This document shows positions 17,626 through 28,199 of a stretch of 46,543 nucleotides of DNA, piece after piece; the stretch's first letter is position 1, and each line of letters begins with the position of its first letter. The stretch spans positions 1 through 46,543 of the forward strand of contig JAACDB010000043.1 of assembly GCA_009937095.1 (NCBI GenBank), read 5' to 3'. Position numbers and translations under genes: made by a program. Under the pieces are notes generated by a model. It searched no databases. It was not told where the DNA came from and was given only the letters and a program-made list of their open reading frames with translations. Origin of the DNA: Verrucomicrobiota bacterium (GTDB lineage: Bacteria; Verrucomicrobiota; Verrucomicrobiia; Opitutales; Coraliomargaritaceae).

Positions 17626-19317
17626 GGTATTGTTTTCCTCGTTCTCAATTTCCGCGTAACGCATGACTTCCTCGAGGGTGGTTTGGCCATTTTTAATATG
17701 TGACCAACCGCTGCGCATGAGGGTGTTCATCCCTTGTTCAATAGCGGTTTGGCGAATCTTGCGGGCAGAAGCGCGCTGAACGATGTGCTCGTGGATTTCA
17801 TCGGTCACACGCAGGATCTCGAAGATTCCAATACGCCCGCGGAAGCCGAGCTTGCGGCAACGTTCGCAGCCTTGGGCGGTTTTGGCGAGGTGTCCAAAAC
17901 GTGCTTCTTGGGAGTCGACTTGCATTGTGGAAAGGCAGCTTTGGATGTAAAGCGGGTCGTGGTTTGCGGGCTGAGCGCAATTGGGGCAGAGGCGGCGGAC
18001 CAGTCGTTGGGCGACAATCATCTCAACGGAGGAGGCGATCAAGAAGGGCTCGATGTCCATATCAATCAGGCGGGTGAGCGCGCCGGGGGCATCGTTGGTA
18101 TGTAGGGTGCTGAGCACAAGGTGACCGGTAAGGGAGGCGCGAATGGCGATATCGGCAGTTTCGCGGTCGCGGATTTCCCCGACCATGATGACGTCGGGAT
18201 CCTGACGAAGAACAGAACGGAGGGCTTTGGCGAAGGTGAGGCCTATTTCGGGGTGGATTTGCGTTTGGTTGACGCCGGGGACTTCGTATTCAACTGGATC
18301 CTCAACTGTAATGATACGGCGCTCGGGTTTATTGATGAGGCGGATGTAGGCAGTGAGGGAGGTGGATTTCCCGGAACCGGTGGGGCCGGTGACAAGGATG
18401 ATGCCGTGGGGTGAGGCAAGCGTGCGGGTGAGTTTGTGTTCTTCGTCCTCTGCGAGGCCGAGCTCAATCATAGAGAGGGGTTTGGATCTTTGACTGAGAA
18501 GACGGAGGCTAACGCTTTCACCATACATGGTGGGGCAGGTGGAGATACGAATATCGAGTTCGCCGTCACCGGAACCGAAGGAGATGCGCCCGTCCTGAGG
18601 GCGACGTTTTTCGGAGATGTTGAGTTTCGCCATAATCTTGAGGCGAGAGATAATGGCGCCCTGAAATTTAATAAGGTTATCAGGGACGCGTACCGCCACG
18701 AGTTCGCCGTCGATGCGGTAGCGAATCTGGAGTTCTTCGCGGAGGGGTTCGAAATGAATATCTGTGGCGCGGTCGTTGACTGCTTTTTGCACGACTTCGT
18801 TAACGAAGCGGATGACAGCGGCGTCATCGTCTTCCTCGTTTTCAAGCTCGGCATCGTCGGTGAGGATGTCGGATTCGTCGAGGGAGTCAGCGCCGACTCC
18901 AAAATGTTGGGTGATGGTGTTATTAACCATCTCGGGGTTGCCCAGGAGCCATTGAGGTTGTCGTCCACAGGTGGCGTAAATCCAACGATCCATGACGGGG
19001 TTGGGTGGCCAAAGGGTAACGAGTGGGAGGGGCGCAGAGGGGTTTCCAGGGTCGGCTTCAGGATTCTTTTTTTGCGAAACAGGGAGGCATTGGTAGGTAT
19101 GGATGAGGCGTAGGGGTATCGCTTCGGTAGGATTGTCCAGCAGCTCAAATTCTTTAACGATGGGAAGTTCGCAGGCGCGGGCAAGTTCCTCGAGTAATTG
19201 GTTGGTGGGCTGATTGCGTAAGGTGGCAATTTGTTCAAGTCGCTCGGCGCGTGGCAGGGCTTCGATTTCTAGACGGTCGCTTTCGCTGAGGTCAGAGTAT
19301 AAATTGCTTAAATCCAT
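17608..19317 (-). CDS. GspE/PilB-family type II secretion / type IV pilus ATPase
   Basis: This 569-residue hexameric ATPase drives pilus assembly or type II secretion from the cytoplasm. An N-terminal GspE_N-like region (1-140) and an acidic linker (about 147-166) precede the catalytic domain: Walker [10 protein letters not shown] (311-319), the Asp box ITVEDPVEY (336-344), Walker [13 protein letters not shown] (373-384) and the His box [13 protein letters not shown]-terminal zinc motif keeps all four cysteines (444, 447, 484, 487). No other pilus or secretion genes are near, so PilB and GspE cannot be told apart. It runs in the same direction as mutY upstream and overlaps a convergent methyltransferase-like gene. 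Confidence 0.92.
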   Translation of the reverse strand: MDLSNLYSDLSESDRLEIEALPRAERLEQIATLRNQPTNQLLEELARACELPIVKEFELLDNPTEAIPLRLIHTYQCLPVSQKKNPEADPGNPSAPLPLVTLWPPNPVMDRWIYATCGRQPQWLLGNPEMVNNTITQHFGVGADSLDESDILTDDAELENEEDDDAAVIRFVNEVVQKAVNDRATDIHFEPLREELQIRYRIDGELVAVRVPDNLIKFQGAIISRLKIMAKLNISEKRRPQDGRISFGSGDGELDIRISTCPTMYGESVSLRLLSQRSKPLSMIELGLAEDEEHKLTRTLASPHGIILVTGPTGSGKSTSLTAYIRLINKPERRIITVEDPVEYEVPGVNQTQIHPEIGLTFAKALRSVLRQDPDVIMVGEIRDRETADIAIRASLTGHLVLSTLHTNDAPGALTRLIDMDIEPFLIASSVEMIVAQRLVRRLCPNCAQPANHDPLYIQSCLSTMQVDSQEARFGHLAKTAQGCERCRKLGFRGRIGIFEILRVTDEIHEHIVQRASARKIRQTAIEQGMNTLMRSGWSHIKNGQTTLEEVMRYAEIENEENNTSEILG

Positions 19318-19370
19318 AGCAGGCAGGTTATATCGAAATAGCTAGGCTTTTGTTTCGGTTTGGGCAACCG

Positions 19371-20393
19371 TTAAAGCGCGGGAAGGAGTTGCTCAAGCCA
19401 CTTGCGGTGTGGGCCGGAAAGAGTGATTTGATCGAGTTGGTCTAGTTGAATCCAATGGTGGGCGTGCGGAGTAGATGCTTGGTTGGGCTTCCCGTGGAGA
19501 AAAAGGTTTTCTTTGATACGTTGGTTGGCGATGCCGCGGGTTTTGACAGCATGTGGTTTTTGGGAGGGTCGGGGAAGTTGGAGATCCTCGAGGCTGGGAA
19601 TTTCGTATTGTCCGGCGAGGCGGGTGGCGTTGTCGGGGATGCGGTGTAAGAGAACGGTGGTTTGGGTGAGGATGAGGGCGCGGTCGATTTCGATTTTTTG
19701 AATAGGGGGGCGTTGGATTTTCGGGAGAGAGGCGGCATACCGCGAACCGTTTTTTTGTGCGAGGCAGTGCTTTTGAACAGGACAGGTTTCGCAAAGGGGT
19801 TTTGTTTTTTGACAGATGGTAGCGCCGAGCTCCATGAGCGCCTGATTGTAGTCGCCGGGATTCTTGCGATCGAGAAGGGCTTGGGCGGCATCGGTGAAGG
19901 CTTTGACCGCTTGCCCGTTGCTGTTGAAGGATTGGGTGTGGTCGCTGAGGCGGGCAAGGACACGCACAACGTTACCATCGACAACTGCGGCGGGGTAATT
20001 TTGTGCGATGGAGGCAATGGCGGCAGCGGTGTAGGGGCCAATACCCGGCAGGGCTTGCCATTCGTCAGGGCTTTGGGGTGCTTGCGGAAGTTGAACGAAT
20101 GCCTTGGCGAGCTTGTGGAGATTGCGGGCGCGGCTGTAGTAACCGAGGCCTTCCCATTGTTTGAGGACGTTTTCGGCGGGGGTTTTGGCAAGGCTTTGAA
20201 AATCGGGAAAGTGGTGCATCCAGTTTTCGAAGTAGGATAGCATGGTTTTTACCTGAGTTTGTTGGAGCATGAACTCGGAAACAACAGTGCGGTAAAGGCT
20301 GGGTTCGGTGCGCCAAGGGAGAGGGCGTTGGGCACCATGATACCATTGCAGGAGGTCAGTGCGGAAGCGGTCGGCTGATTCGGGTAATTGCAT
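19371..20393 (-). CDS. mutY: A/G-specific adenine glycosylase MutY
   Basis: This 340-residue DNA repair enzyme removes adenine mispaired with 8-oxoguanine. It has catalytic Glu40 in SEFMLQQTQV, the helix-hairpin-helix LPGIGPYTAAAI (115-126), catalytic Asp139 in VVDGNVVRV, and the complete [4Fe-4S] cysteine set C-x6-C-x2-C-x5-C (194, 201, 204, 210). A NUDIX-like C-terminal domain for 8-oxoG recognition follows. It diverges from rnhC; the 88 bases between the starts must hold both promoters. Confidence 0.95.
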   Translation of the reverse strand: MQLPESADRFRTDLLQWYHGAQRPLPWRTEPSLYRTVVSEFMLQQTQVKTMLSYFENWMHHFPDFQSLAKTPAENVLKQWEGLGYYSRARNLHKLAKAFVQLPQAPQSPDEWQALPGIGPYTAAAIASIAQNYPAAVVDGNVVRVLARLSDHTQSFNSNGQAVKAFTDAAQALLDRKNPGDYNQALMELGATICQKTKPLCETCPVQKHCLAQKNGSRYAASLPKIQRPPIQKIEIDRALILTQTTVLLHRIPDNATRLAGQYEIPSLEDLQLPRPSQKPHAVKTRGIANQRIKENLFLHGKPNQASTPHAHHWIQLDQLDQITLSGPHRKWLEQLLPAL

Positions 20394-20481
20394 CGGCTAC
20401 GCTTTGATGAAGCAGGTTGGGACTAAGGGAGCAACGTTGAACATGCTTGCGGTGTGTGGTTTTGGTTATTTGCTGAATGCC

Positions 20482-21471
20482 ATGCCAAAGAAACGAAGCG
20501 CGCAGATAGAGGACGAGGGGCCAAAAGCCAAGTCAATGTATACCCTGAAACTGGATCAGGAGCAATTGGACAAGCTGGGCGACTACCTGGAGGCGGGTCA
20601 CAAGGGGCCGTGGTTTCATTACGATGTGGCATATTCGCTTTTTGCCTTCAAAGGAGAGAAGGTAAATGTGGTGGGTTATCAAAGCGGGAAGTTGGTCGTG
20701 TCGGGCAAGAAGACAGAAGATTTTGTGCGGGATATTTTAGAGGCTGAAATTACGGGGGAAGCGCGTCTGGGTTACGAGGCGGTGAACAATCCGGAGTGGT
20801 TTGAATTGCATGCGGGATGCGATGAGAGCGGTAAGGGTGATTTGTTCGGGCCCTTGGTGACGGCTTGTGTGGTGGCCGACGGCGAGATGGTGCGTGCTTG
20901 GATGGAGTTAGGAGTGGCGGACAGTAAGAAGTTGAGCGACCGCAGCATTTTAAAATTGGATAAGGAGATTCGAAAAACAAAGGGGGTGGTGGTAGAGACG
21001 GCCTTCGCTCGGATGCCAAAATACAATGAATTATACGGAAAGTTCGGGCGTAATTTGAACAAGTTGCTAGCTTGGTTTCATGGAAAGTCCCTGAATGCGG
21101 CGCTGGATGAACGGGCGGCGCCTTGGGGTTTGCTGGATCAGTTTACGAAACAGAAGTTGGTGGATGCCTACGTGAAGGAACGGAAGGATTTTCGTTTGGA
21201 AAGCCGGACGAAGGCGGAGTCGGATCCGGTGGTGGCGGCGGCATCGATTGTGGCGCGGGCGGTATACGTGCGGGAGATGAATCGTCTTTCGGAAGAAGCG
21301 GGGGTAACTTTAGTGAAGGGGGCTAGCGGCATGGTGCTGGAGCAAGCGAAGGCCATCGTTTCAGAAAAGGGTGCCTCGGTGCTGGGTGACTTTGCCAAGA
21401 TGCATTTTAAGACGGCTTACGAGGCGCAGGGACTGAAGCCTCCGCCTAAACCTGCCTGGTCGAAGTATTGA
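20482..21471 (+). CDS. rnhC: Ribonuclease HIII
   Basis: From ATG 20482 this is a 329-residue enzyme degrading RNA in RNA-DNA hybrids. An N-terminal TBP-like substrate-binding domain (YTLKLDQEQLDKLGDYL onwards) distinguishes RNase HIII from HII. The catalytic domain carries GCDESGKGDLFGPLV with the acidic pair, VADSKKLSD, and SDPVVAAASIVAR. I chose ATG 20482 because it gives the usual N-terminus. ATG 20443, with AAGGGAG 11 bases upstream, would add 13 hydrophobic residues and remains possible. Finding RNase HIII together with RNase HII (rnhB) is less common than one alone. Confidence 0.92.
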   Translation: MPKKRSAQIEDEGPKAKSMYTLKLDQEQLDKLGDYLEAGHKGPWFHYDVAYSLFAFKGEKVNVVGYQSGKLVVSGKKTEDFVRDILEAEITGEARLGYEAVNNPEWFELHAGCDESGKGDLFGPLVTACVVADGEMVRAWMELGVADSKKLSDRSILKLDKEIRKTKGVVVETAFARMPKYNELYGKFGRNLNKLLAWFHGKSLNAALDERAAPWGLLDQFTKQKLVDAYVKERKDFRLESRTKAESDPVVAAASIVARAVYVREMNRLSEEAGVTLVKGASGMVLEQAKAIVSEKGASVLGDFAKMHFKTAYEAQGLKPPPKPAWSKY

Positions 21472-21491
21472 CCCAGAAACGAACGGCGACC

Positions 21492-23225
21492 TCATTGCCA
21501 GCCAACGTGTAAGCGATAAAAGCGATTGGGGTTAGCTGTGGTGTTGAGGGCTTCCTGGAAAGTCTTGGTACTCCCATCACCAATAATTGGGTTTCCAAGG
21601 TTTTCCCAGGTGGATGGATTTAGACTATCGTTGACTTGAACTTGGTAAGTACGACCTGTGAGCGTCGGAAAACTCAAGAACAGGTTGTTGCCTGTGCCGA
21701 GATTAATGGTTTCGAATTTCCGGTTGCTATCTGCCGATTTGGGATCGGTGCCAAGGAGATATTCCTCTTCGTTGCTAAAGCCGTCCTTATCCAGATCGCC
21801 CTGCCTGATGGGGTTCAGATTCGAAAAGTGCTCCTGCTCCCACCAGTCGGGGAGCTTATCTTTATCGCTATCGACAATGTTCAGAAAATTGAGGATTCCG
21901 CCGCTGGCAACCTTGTCGCTCAGGACAGCTACAGGCTCGACATTATCAAGGATGCGTCGGATGCGCTGCTCCACGGTATCGTTCGGATAATTACGCGCCG
22001 CTAAGGCGACTGCGGCACTGACATAGGGCGTGGCTTGTGACGTTCCGCTCATGAATCCGTAGCCTTCAGGAGTAATCGTGGTCGAGTAGACGGGCTGACC
22101 CGGTGCGGCTAAATCAACCCGTGTTAAGCCGTAGCTGCTTTGACTGGCCAGGCCATGTGTATTGTTGCTGGAGGCAACCGCAATAATGTTGGGAACCTCA
22201 AAACTGTCCGGATAGCTTCTGAAAAGATCGTGATCCACATCTCGTGCGCGGTTGGATGTCGCAGCGCAGAAAACAATGCCGACATCGTTGAGCCCTTGAA
22301 TCGCATCCTTTACTGCCTGCGAATCGCCGGATTCGGCGGAGTAGTTAAAGACTACAATGTTGGCGCCACTGTTCTTAAGGGCGATGGTGTATTGTATGGC
22401 GGCGATCATGATGGCATCGGTGAAGCCACCATCGAGGTCCTCCAGGCTCAAGGGCAGCAGTTTGGCTTGATCAAAAGCACCGCTGATTCCGATGCCATTG
22501 TTGGCTTCTGCTACAATTATCCCCGCAACATGTGTTCCATGGCCGGTTTCATCATCAATTTGAGCGCTGTCTTTCCCAAAGGCATATCCGTTAATATCGT
22601 CAACATAGTCATTTTTGTCGTCATCTATCCCGTTGCCCGGGATTTCATTGGGATTCTGCCAGATCTGGTTGGCAAGGTCGGGGTGGTCGATTTTAAAGCC
22701 GCTATCTGCCACAGCGACGATGATTTCGTCTTCCGAGGGGCGTAAGAGTTTCTGGGCGGCAAGGAAGTCGATGTTAGCTCCGTCGATACCCTGAAAATAG
22801 TTTTCAATGAGTTGCCCGGTGTTTTGCAAGCCCCACTGCTGGTTGAAGTGGGGGTCGTTAGGCTCGGCCCTATAACCGCGAATATAATTCGGTTCCACGT
22901 ATTCAATGGCGGGATGTCCCTTGAGGATTTTTATGATTTCAGGGATACTCAGGCTCTTGTGCTCCAACAGTTTCATCTGAGCCCGCTTTTTATTCAATGG
23001 ATCGGAGGAGAGATCTTTGAGGATTCTAAGCCCGTATGTGTGCTCCAGTTGCTCCAAGGGGCAGTTCTGACTATAGAATGCGCGCACCGCAGTGGGCGTG
23101 AATTTAACCAGAACCTGCCCTTTTTTGTATGCAGATGTAACTTCGGAATCAGGGGATTCTGTGGCTGAAATGCCCGGATGAGCCGTTAATAAAAATAAAA
23201 TAAATAGATAAATAAACATATACAT
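21492..23225 (-). CDS. Secreted S8 (subtilisin-like) serine protease with calcium-binding C-terminal repeat
   Basis: This 577-residue exported protease has a signal peptide (1-20), an inhibitor-type propeptide (about 35-118) ending near VEPNYI, and a catalytic domain with Asp174 (VADSG), His229 (GHGTHVAG), oxyanion Asn325 and Ser396 (MSGTSQATP). Asp-rich sequences (DSDKDKLPDWWE and GDLDKDGFSNEEEYLLGTDP) follow, typical of thrombospondin type-3-like calcium repeats in verrucomicrobial exported proteins. A final beta-rich region of about 85 residues may anchor or bind substrate. The first Met (23225) or Met3 could be used. It is convergent with rnhC and divergent from rnhB; the 111 bases before it are strongly AT-rich. 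Confidence 0.93.
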   Translation of the reverse strand: MYMFIYLFILFLLTAHPGISATESPDSEVTSAYKKGQVLVKFTPTAVRAFYSQNCPLEQLEHTYGLRILKDLSSDPLNKKRAQMKLLEHKSLSIPEIIKILKGHPAIEYVEPNYIRGYRAEPNDPHFNQQWGLQNTGQLIENYFQGIDGANIDFLAAQKLLRPSEDEIIVAVADSGFKIDHPDLANQIWQNPNEIPGNGIDDDKNDYVDDINGYAFGKDSAQIDDETGHGTHVAGIIVAEANNGIGISGAFDQAKLLPLSLEDLDGGFTDAIMIAAIQYTIALKNSGANIVVFNYSAESGDSQAVKDAIQGLNDVGIVFCAATSNRARDVDHDLFRSYPDSFEVPNIIAVASSNNTHGLASQSSYGLTRVDLAAPGQPVYSTTITPEGYGFMSGTSQATPYVSAAVALAARNYPNDTVEQRIRRILDNVEPVAVLSDKVASGGILNFLNIVDSDKDKLPDWWEQEHFSNLNPIRQGDLDKDGFSNEEEYLLGTDPKSADSNRKFETINLGTGNNLFLSFPTLTGRTYQVQVNDSLNPSTWENLGNPIIGDGSTKTFQEALNTTANPNRFYRLHVGWQ

Positions 23226-23336
23226 AAATAATTTATAACCTATTTAATAAAAATTTAAAACACTAAAATGTATAAAACAAGTCAAAAAATATTTGTTTAA
23301 GTTTCTGCAGAAAGGTGCCTAAGCTGTGCGCTTCGA

Positions 23337-24041
23337 ATGAATGGATTACAGGGAAACGACTTGAAGGTGCTGAAAGGAGAGGCGCATCATCTATTTGGCG
23401 TCGATGAAGCGGGGCGGGGTTGCCTGGCGGGGCCGGTAGTGGCGGGAGCCTGCGTTGTGAAGCAGGGTTTTTTTGAATCGGCAGAGGTTTTGGAGCGAAC
23501 TGAGGGGATCAATGATTCGAAACAAATGGATGCGGAGTCGCGGGAAGCAATGTTTGTGGTAATGGAGGGTTTGAAAGCAGAGGGCTGGCTGGATTTTGCT
23601 GTGGCGGAGGGCTCGGTGGAAATGATTGCAGAGCGAAATATTTTGGGAGCGACGCGGGTTGCGATGGCGGCGGCGCTGGAAGTATTGGCGAGGCGGGCGA
23701 AGGAATGGACTTTGCCGTTGGCGGCATCGGATGGACCTTTGTTTGAAAGTAGTGAAGGGGCGGGAGTGCGCATTCTGGTGGATGGGCGACCGTTAAAACC
23801 ATTTCCCTACACACACACTGCGATGGTTAAGGGGGATGGGCGTTCGTTGGTGATTGCGATGGCGAGCATCGCGGCGAAGGTGAGTCGGGATCGCAGGATG
23901 CAGGAGTTGGAAACGAAATATCCGGGCTATGGTTTCGGGCAACACAAAGGCTACGGGACGGCGGCCCACCGGTCAGCCTTGCGAGAATTAGGACCTTGTG
24001 AGGCGCATCGTGAACTCTTTTTGCGCAAAGTCTTGGGGTAG
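23337..24041 (+). CDS. rnhB: Ribonuclease HII
   Basis: This 234-residue enzyme removes ribonucleotides from DNA. The active site is seen in GVDEAGRGCLAGPVVAGA (Asp23, Glu24), INDSKQMDAE and the C-terminal VIAMASIAAKVSRDR. The usual closing helix with YPGYGFGQHKGYGTAAH is present. It has an insertion around residues 120-150 relative to short family members. It stands alone between the S8 protease (divergent) and the znu operon, 60 bases before znuA. Confidence 0.95.
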   Translation: MNGLQGNDLKVLKGEAHHLFGVDEAGRGCLAGPVVAGACVVKQGFFESAEVLERTEGINDSKQMDAESREAMFVVMEGLKAEGWLDFAVAEGSVEMIAERNILGATRVAMAAALEVLARRAKEWTLPLAASDGPLFESSEGAGVRILVDGRPLKPFPYTHTAMVKGDGRSLVIAMASIAAKVSRDRRMQELETKYPGYGFGQHKGYGTAAHRSALRELGPCEAHRELFLRKVLG

Positions 24042-24065
24042 GTTTCGATTGAGGCTTGCGCGTTT

Positions 24066-24078
24066 TGTTATAATAGGA
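24066..24078 (+). promoter_or_regulatory. Candidate promoter/operator of znuACB
   Basis: TGTTATAATAGGA lies 23 bases before znuA. It contains a consensus -10 (TATAAT, 24069-24074) and shares its first ten bases with the inverted repeat upstream of the Ton operon. A Fur-family (Zur) repressor overlapping the -10 would fit the gene content, but no convincing -35 is visible and no zur gene is in the window. Confidence 0.4.
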
Positions 24079-24101
24079 GTCTTAAATAGATTATTTATTA
24101 G

Positions 24102-24989
24102 ATGATGGCACTGATTCAATACTTTCGGGACTCAAGATATGCTTCGTTGTTGGCGGGTTTACTGTTTGCGCCATGCCTGTTTTTGAGCGGGACTGGCTTG
24201 CCGGTATGGGTGACCATTGAACCGCAGGCATATTTTGTTGAGGCGGTGGGTGGTGATGCGGTGCAAGTACGCACGTTGGTACGCCCGGGTCACTGTGTGG
24301 AATTATACGCTCCGAGTCCACGGGATATAGCGGCACTATCGCAGGCAGCGGCTTATTTTAGAATTGGAGTACCGGTGGAAGCGGTGATCACGTCGCGCTT
24401 GGAGGCGCGGGAAAAGAAACTCCGTTTTTTGGGGCCGGCTTTTGAAGGGCATTCCGACGGGCACGACCATGCGCATTGTGAAATTTGTGGTGTTGGGGGT
24501 GCGGATCCGCACATTTGGTTGGATCCGCTGCAGATGATAGACTATGTTGATACGATTGAGGAGGGTTTGGGCGAATTACTCCCTGAAAGGGCCGCTTATT
24601 TTAAGGCGAATGCCGAGCACCTAAAGGTAGAATTGGAAGGTTTGCATGCTTCCCTCGAAGCGCGTTTTAGAAACTATTCGGGTCGTGTTTTTTATATTAA
24701 CCACCCCTCTTTGCTACATTTTGCAACGCGATACGGACTGGAGCAACGTGCTATTGAACACGCGGGTAGTGCGCCGGCGGCCAAGCGAATGGCTTTGTTG
24801 ATCAAGGAGGCGCGGAAGTTGGGAGTTGGGGCGGTCTTAACACAACGGGAATTCGGGCGCAGTAGCGCGGCGGTTATGGCAGGTGCTCTTGAGGTGCCCA
24901 TGCTGGAGGTGAATATTTTAGGTCGGGACTACTTTAGCAATATGCGTGGCTTGGCGAACGCATTAGAGAGGAGTTTCACAAATGACTGA
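24102..24989 (+). CDS. znuA: Zinc/manganese ABC transporter substrate-binding protein
   Basis: This 295-residue cluster A-I metal-binding protein captures metal in the periplasm and delivers it to ZnuBC. It has an N-terminal hydrophobic export signal (about 13-32), a His-rich flexible loop (GHSDGHDHAHCEICG, 116-130), PHIWLDP with ligand His137, and NHPSLLHFA with His201. The first ligand is unusual: the family motif PGxxxHxYEP reads PGHCVELYAP, placing Glu67 where His is expected, with His64 and Cys65 nearby. Zinc is inferred from the His-rich loop and gene context; manganese is possible. The gene overlaps znuC by 8 bases. Confidence 0.88.
   Translation: MMALIQYFRDSRYASLLAGLLFAPCLFLSGTGLPVWVTIEPQAYFVEAVGGDAVQVRTLVRPGHCVELYAPSPRDIAALSQAAAYFRIGVPVEAVITSRLEAREKKLRFLGPAFEGHSDGHDHAHCEICGVGGADPHIWLDPLQMIDYVDTIEEGLGELLPERAAYFKANAEHLKVELEGLHASLEARFRNYSGRVFYINHPSLLHFATRYGLEQRAIEHAGSAPAAKRMALLIKEARKLGVGAVLTQREFGRSSAAVMAGALEVPMLEVNILGRDYFSNMRGLANALERSFTND
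24968..24973 (+). promoter_or_regulatory. Shine-Dalgarno of znuC inside znuA
   Basis: GAGGAG ends 8 bases before the znuC ATG (24982) and lies inside the znuA coding sequence. It is one of the few strong ribosome binding sites in the window and supports coupled translation at the 8-base overlap. Confidence 0.7.
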
Positions 24990-25752
24990 AGCAACTCAAC
25001 CTGTGGTTTGTTTAAAAGGCGTTCATTTCGCGTATGGCTCGCAGGTCGTGCTCGAAGATGCCGATTTTGACATTCATGCTGGGGAGTCGGTTTGTATGGT
25101 CGGCCCGAACGGTGGCGGGAAATCGACGCTTTTGAAGTTGATACTGGGATTGATCAAGCCAGCTGGTGGAGCGGTCCTGCTCTTTGGCGAGTCGCCTTTG
25201 CAGTCGCGCAACAGGGTAGGGTATGTGCCACAACAGGTGGCCTTTGACCCGCTTTTTCCTATTTCAGTTTTGGAAGTCTGCTTGATGGGCTCTATGCGAG
25301 GGCGAAGCCTTGGATGGGCGAGCAAGGCTGAACGTGCCGATGCGCTGGCAATGTTGGATTCCATGCAACTGGCTGATTTGGCGCGCACACCTTTTTCAAG
25401 TCTTTCGGGCGGTCAGCGTCAGGCTGTGCTGGTGGCGCGGGCTCTGATGGCGAAACCAGATCTTCTTGTGCTGGATGAACCAACTGCGCACGTGGATGTG
25501 GCCTCGGCGGCGCGTTTAATGGATGGGATTCGTGCCTTGGGGGAGGATATGACGGTTTTGATGGTGTCTCATGACCTTTCATTTGTGGCGCGAACGGTTC
25601 CAAAGGTCGTTTGTGTGAATCGCTGCGTACATGTGCATCCTACTGCAGAATTGAGCAGCGAGGTTTTAAACCAGCTTTACGGCCATGAATTGCGCATGGT
25701 GCAGCATGATCATGAACATTTGGACAGTCATGGAGGGCATTGTCATGGTTGA
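24982..25752 (+). CDS. znuC: Zinc/manganese ABC transporter ATPase
   Basis: This 256-residue cytoplasmic ATPase powers the ZnuB permease. It has Walker A GPNGGGKST (41-49), Q-loop VGYVPQQ, ABC signature LSGGQRQ, Walker B LLVLDEPTAHVD and H-loop VSHDLSF. The last about 20 residues are His-rich (seven His, ending GGHCHG), as in several ZnuC proteins where the tail is thought to sense or bind zinc. It overlaps znuA at the start and znuB at the end by 8 bases each, so the three genes are translationally coupled. Confidence 0.93.
   Translation: MTEATQPVVCLKGVHFAYGSQVVLEDADFDIHAGESVCMVGPNGGGKSTLLKLILGLIKPAGGAVLLFGESPLQSRNRVGYVPQQVAFDPLFPISVLEVCLMGSMRGRSLGWASKAERADALAMLDSMQLADLARTPFSSLSGGQRQAVLVARALMAKPDLLVLDEPTAHVDVASAARLMDGIRALGEDMTVLMVSHDLSFVARTVPKVVCVNRCVHVHPTAELSSEVLNQLYGHELRMVQHDHEHLDSHGGHCHG
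25732..25737 (+). promoter_or_regulatory. Shine-Dalgarno fixing the znuB start
   Basis: GGAGGG lies 7 bases before ATG 25745 and inside the znuC His-tail codons. It argues for this start over the in-frame upstream ATG at 25685, which would add 20 residues with no ribosome binding site. Confidence 0.7.
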
Positions 25753-26590
25753 ATTCTTTCAGGCACTAAAGGATCCAGATCTCGTATTTTTAAGATATGC
25801 CTTAATCTTGAGCTTGGTGGCGAGTGTTCCCTTGGGTGCAGTGGGGACCTTGGTGGTGGCCCGCCGTATCAGTTACCTTGCGGCGGCGATTGCCCACTCT
25901 GCTCTTGGAGGGATCGGTGTAGCGCTCTATCTCAGGGAGGCGATGGATTGGCTCTGGTTGAGCCCGATGCTTGGAGCGCTGCTTTCGGCGATGTTGTCGG
26001 CGGCTCTGGTGGGTTGGGTGTCACTCTGCGCTCGGGAACGGGAAGATGCCGCTATCGGGGCCATTTGGGTTTCAGGTATGGCGATTGGACTTTTATCTAT
26101 TTATCATACAACGGGTTATGTCGATCCAATGGGCTATTTGTTTGGGGATATTTTACTGGTACAAGCGGCGGATCTGCAGCTTGCGGGGGTAGTGGGCTTG
26201 ATAATAACAGCAACCTTATTGCTGGCCTACCGTCCGGTGATGGCGGTTTGTTTTGATGCGGAATTTGCGGCGATTCGCGGGGTACGTTCGCGGTGGGTCT
26301 ATCTGCTCTTGCTGCAAATGACGGCTTTGAGCGTCGTTTTGCTGGTTTCTCTCGTTGGAATTGTGCTGGTAATCGCCCTGCTAACCTTGCCACCGGCCAT
26401 TGCTTCCATGTGGGCGCGAAGCCTGTGGCAGATGGTTTTGGGGTCGATTTTCCTTAGCGCAGGCTTCTTGGTGGCGGGATTAGTCCTGAGCTTTAGCTGG
26501 GATGTCCCCACGGGACCGGTCGTTATCCTGCTGGCGGTGAGCGTTTATCTTGCTTGCTTGGCCATGGGGAGATTTTCGTCCAGAGGGTGA
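25745..26590 (+). CDS. znuB: Zinc/manganese ABC transporter permease
   Basis: This 281-residue inner-membrane permease of the ABC-3 family is the channel for metal captured by ZnuA. About eight hydrophobic helices are visible, with VARRISYLAAAIAHSALGGIGVA in the early part and GIVLVIALLTLPPAIA, GPVVILLAVSVYL near the end, all typical of ZnuB/MntB. The start at 25745 is set by the Shine-Dalgarno and by the 8-base overlap with znuC. It is the last gene of znuACB; the following 118 bases up to the tRNA contain a small GCGAA/TTCGC hairpin followed by a T-rich stretch. Confidence 0.92.
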   Translation: MVEFFQALKDPDLVFLRYALILSLVASVPLGAVGTLVVARRISYLAAAIAHSALGGIGVALYLREAMDWLWLSPMLGALLSAMLSAALVGWVSLCAREREDAAIGAIWVSGMAIGLLSIYHTTGYVDPMGYLFGDILLVQAADLQLAGVVGLIITATLLLAYRPVMAVCFDAEFAAIRGVRSRWVYLLLLQMTALSVVLLVSLVGIVLVIALLTLPPAIASMWARSLWQMVLGSIFLSAGFLVAGLVLSFSWDVPTGPVVILLAVSVYLACLAMGRFSSRG

Positions 26591-26708
26591 TTTTTTTAAA
26601 ATTAGTGTTGACTGCCCTTTTGGCGAAGCGCATTTTCGCGGACTTTCTTTTTAAATCCCACAGGCAAGATAGATAGTCGGCTCTTTAAAAATATTCTTCT
26701 TATGATGT

Positions 26709-26785
<77 letters not shown>

Positions 26786-26836
26786 ATTCTCAACCGCCAC
26801 AAGGCATTTTTTTCTCAACACTAATCAACTCCAACC

Positions 26837-28027
<1,191 letters not shown>

Positions 28028-28053
28028 ATTGTTCTTTAACCTTTACGGTGACT

Positions 28054-28081
28054 GCCGAGAGCACTACTTTGTGCTCTCGGC
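28054..28081 (+). terminator. Perfect 11-bp hairpin between tuf and tRNA-Trp
   Basis: GCCGAGAGCAC (28054-28064) pairs perfectly with GTGCTCTCGGC (28071-28081) around a 6-base loop. The downstream bases TTCACTGTCTTT are only moderately T-rich, so it may act as a leaky terminator or as an mRNA 3'-end stabiliser that leaves abundant tuf mRNA while letting some transcription reach trpT-secE-nusG. Confidence 0.6.
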
Positions 28082-28114
28082 TTCACTGTCTTTAACTGCA
28101 CTTCAGGTTTTATT

Positions 28115-28193
<79 letters not shown>

Positions 28194-28199
28194 CCAGAC

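Noticed and set aside
26608-26640. TTGACT as the -35 of a thrT-tuf promoter
   Set aside because: No -10-like hexamer lies 16-18 bases downstream; a TATGAT at 26701 is too close to the tRNA start to serve.
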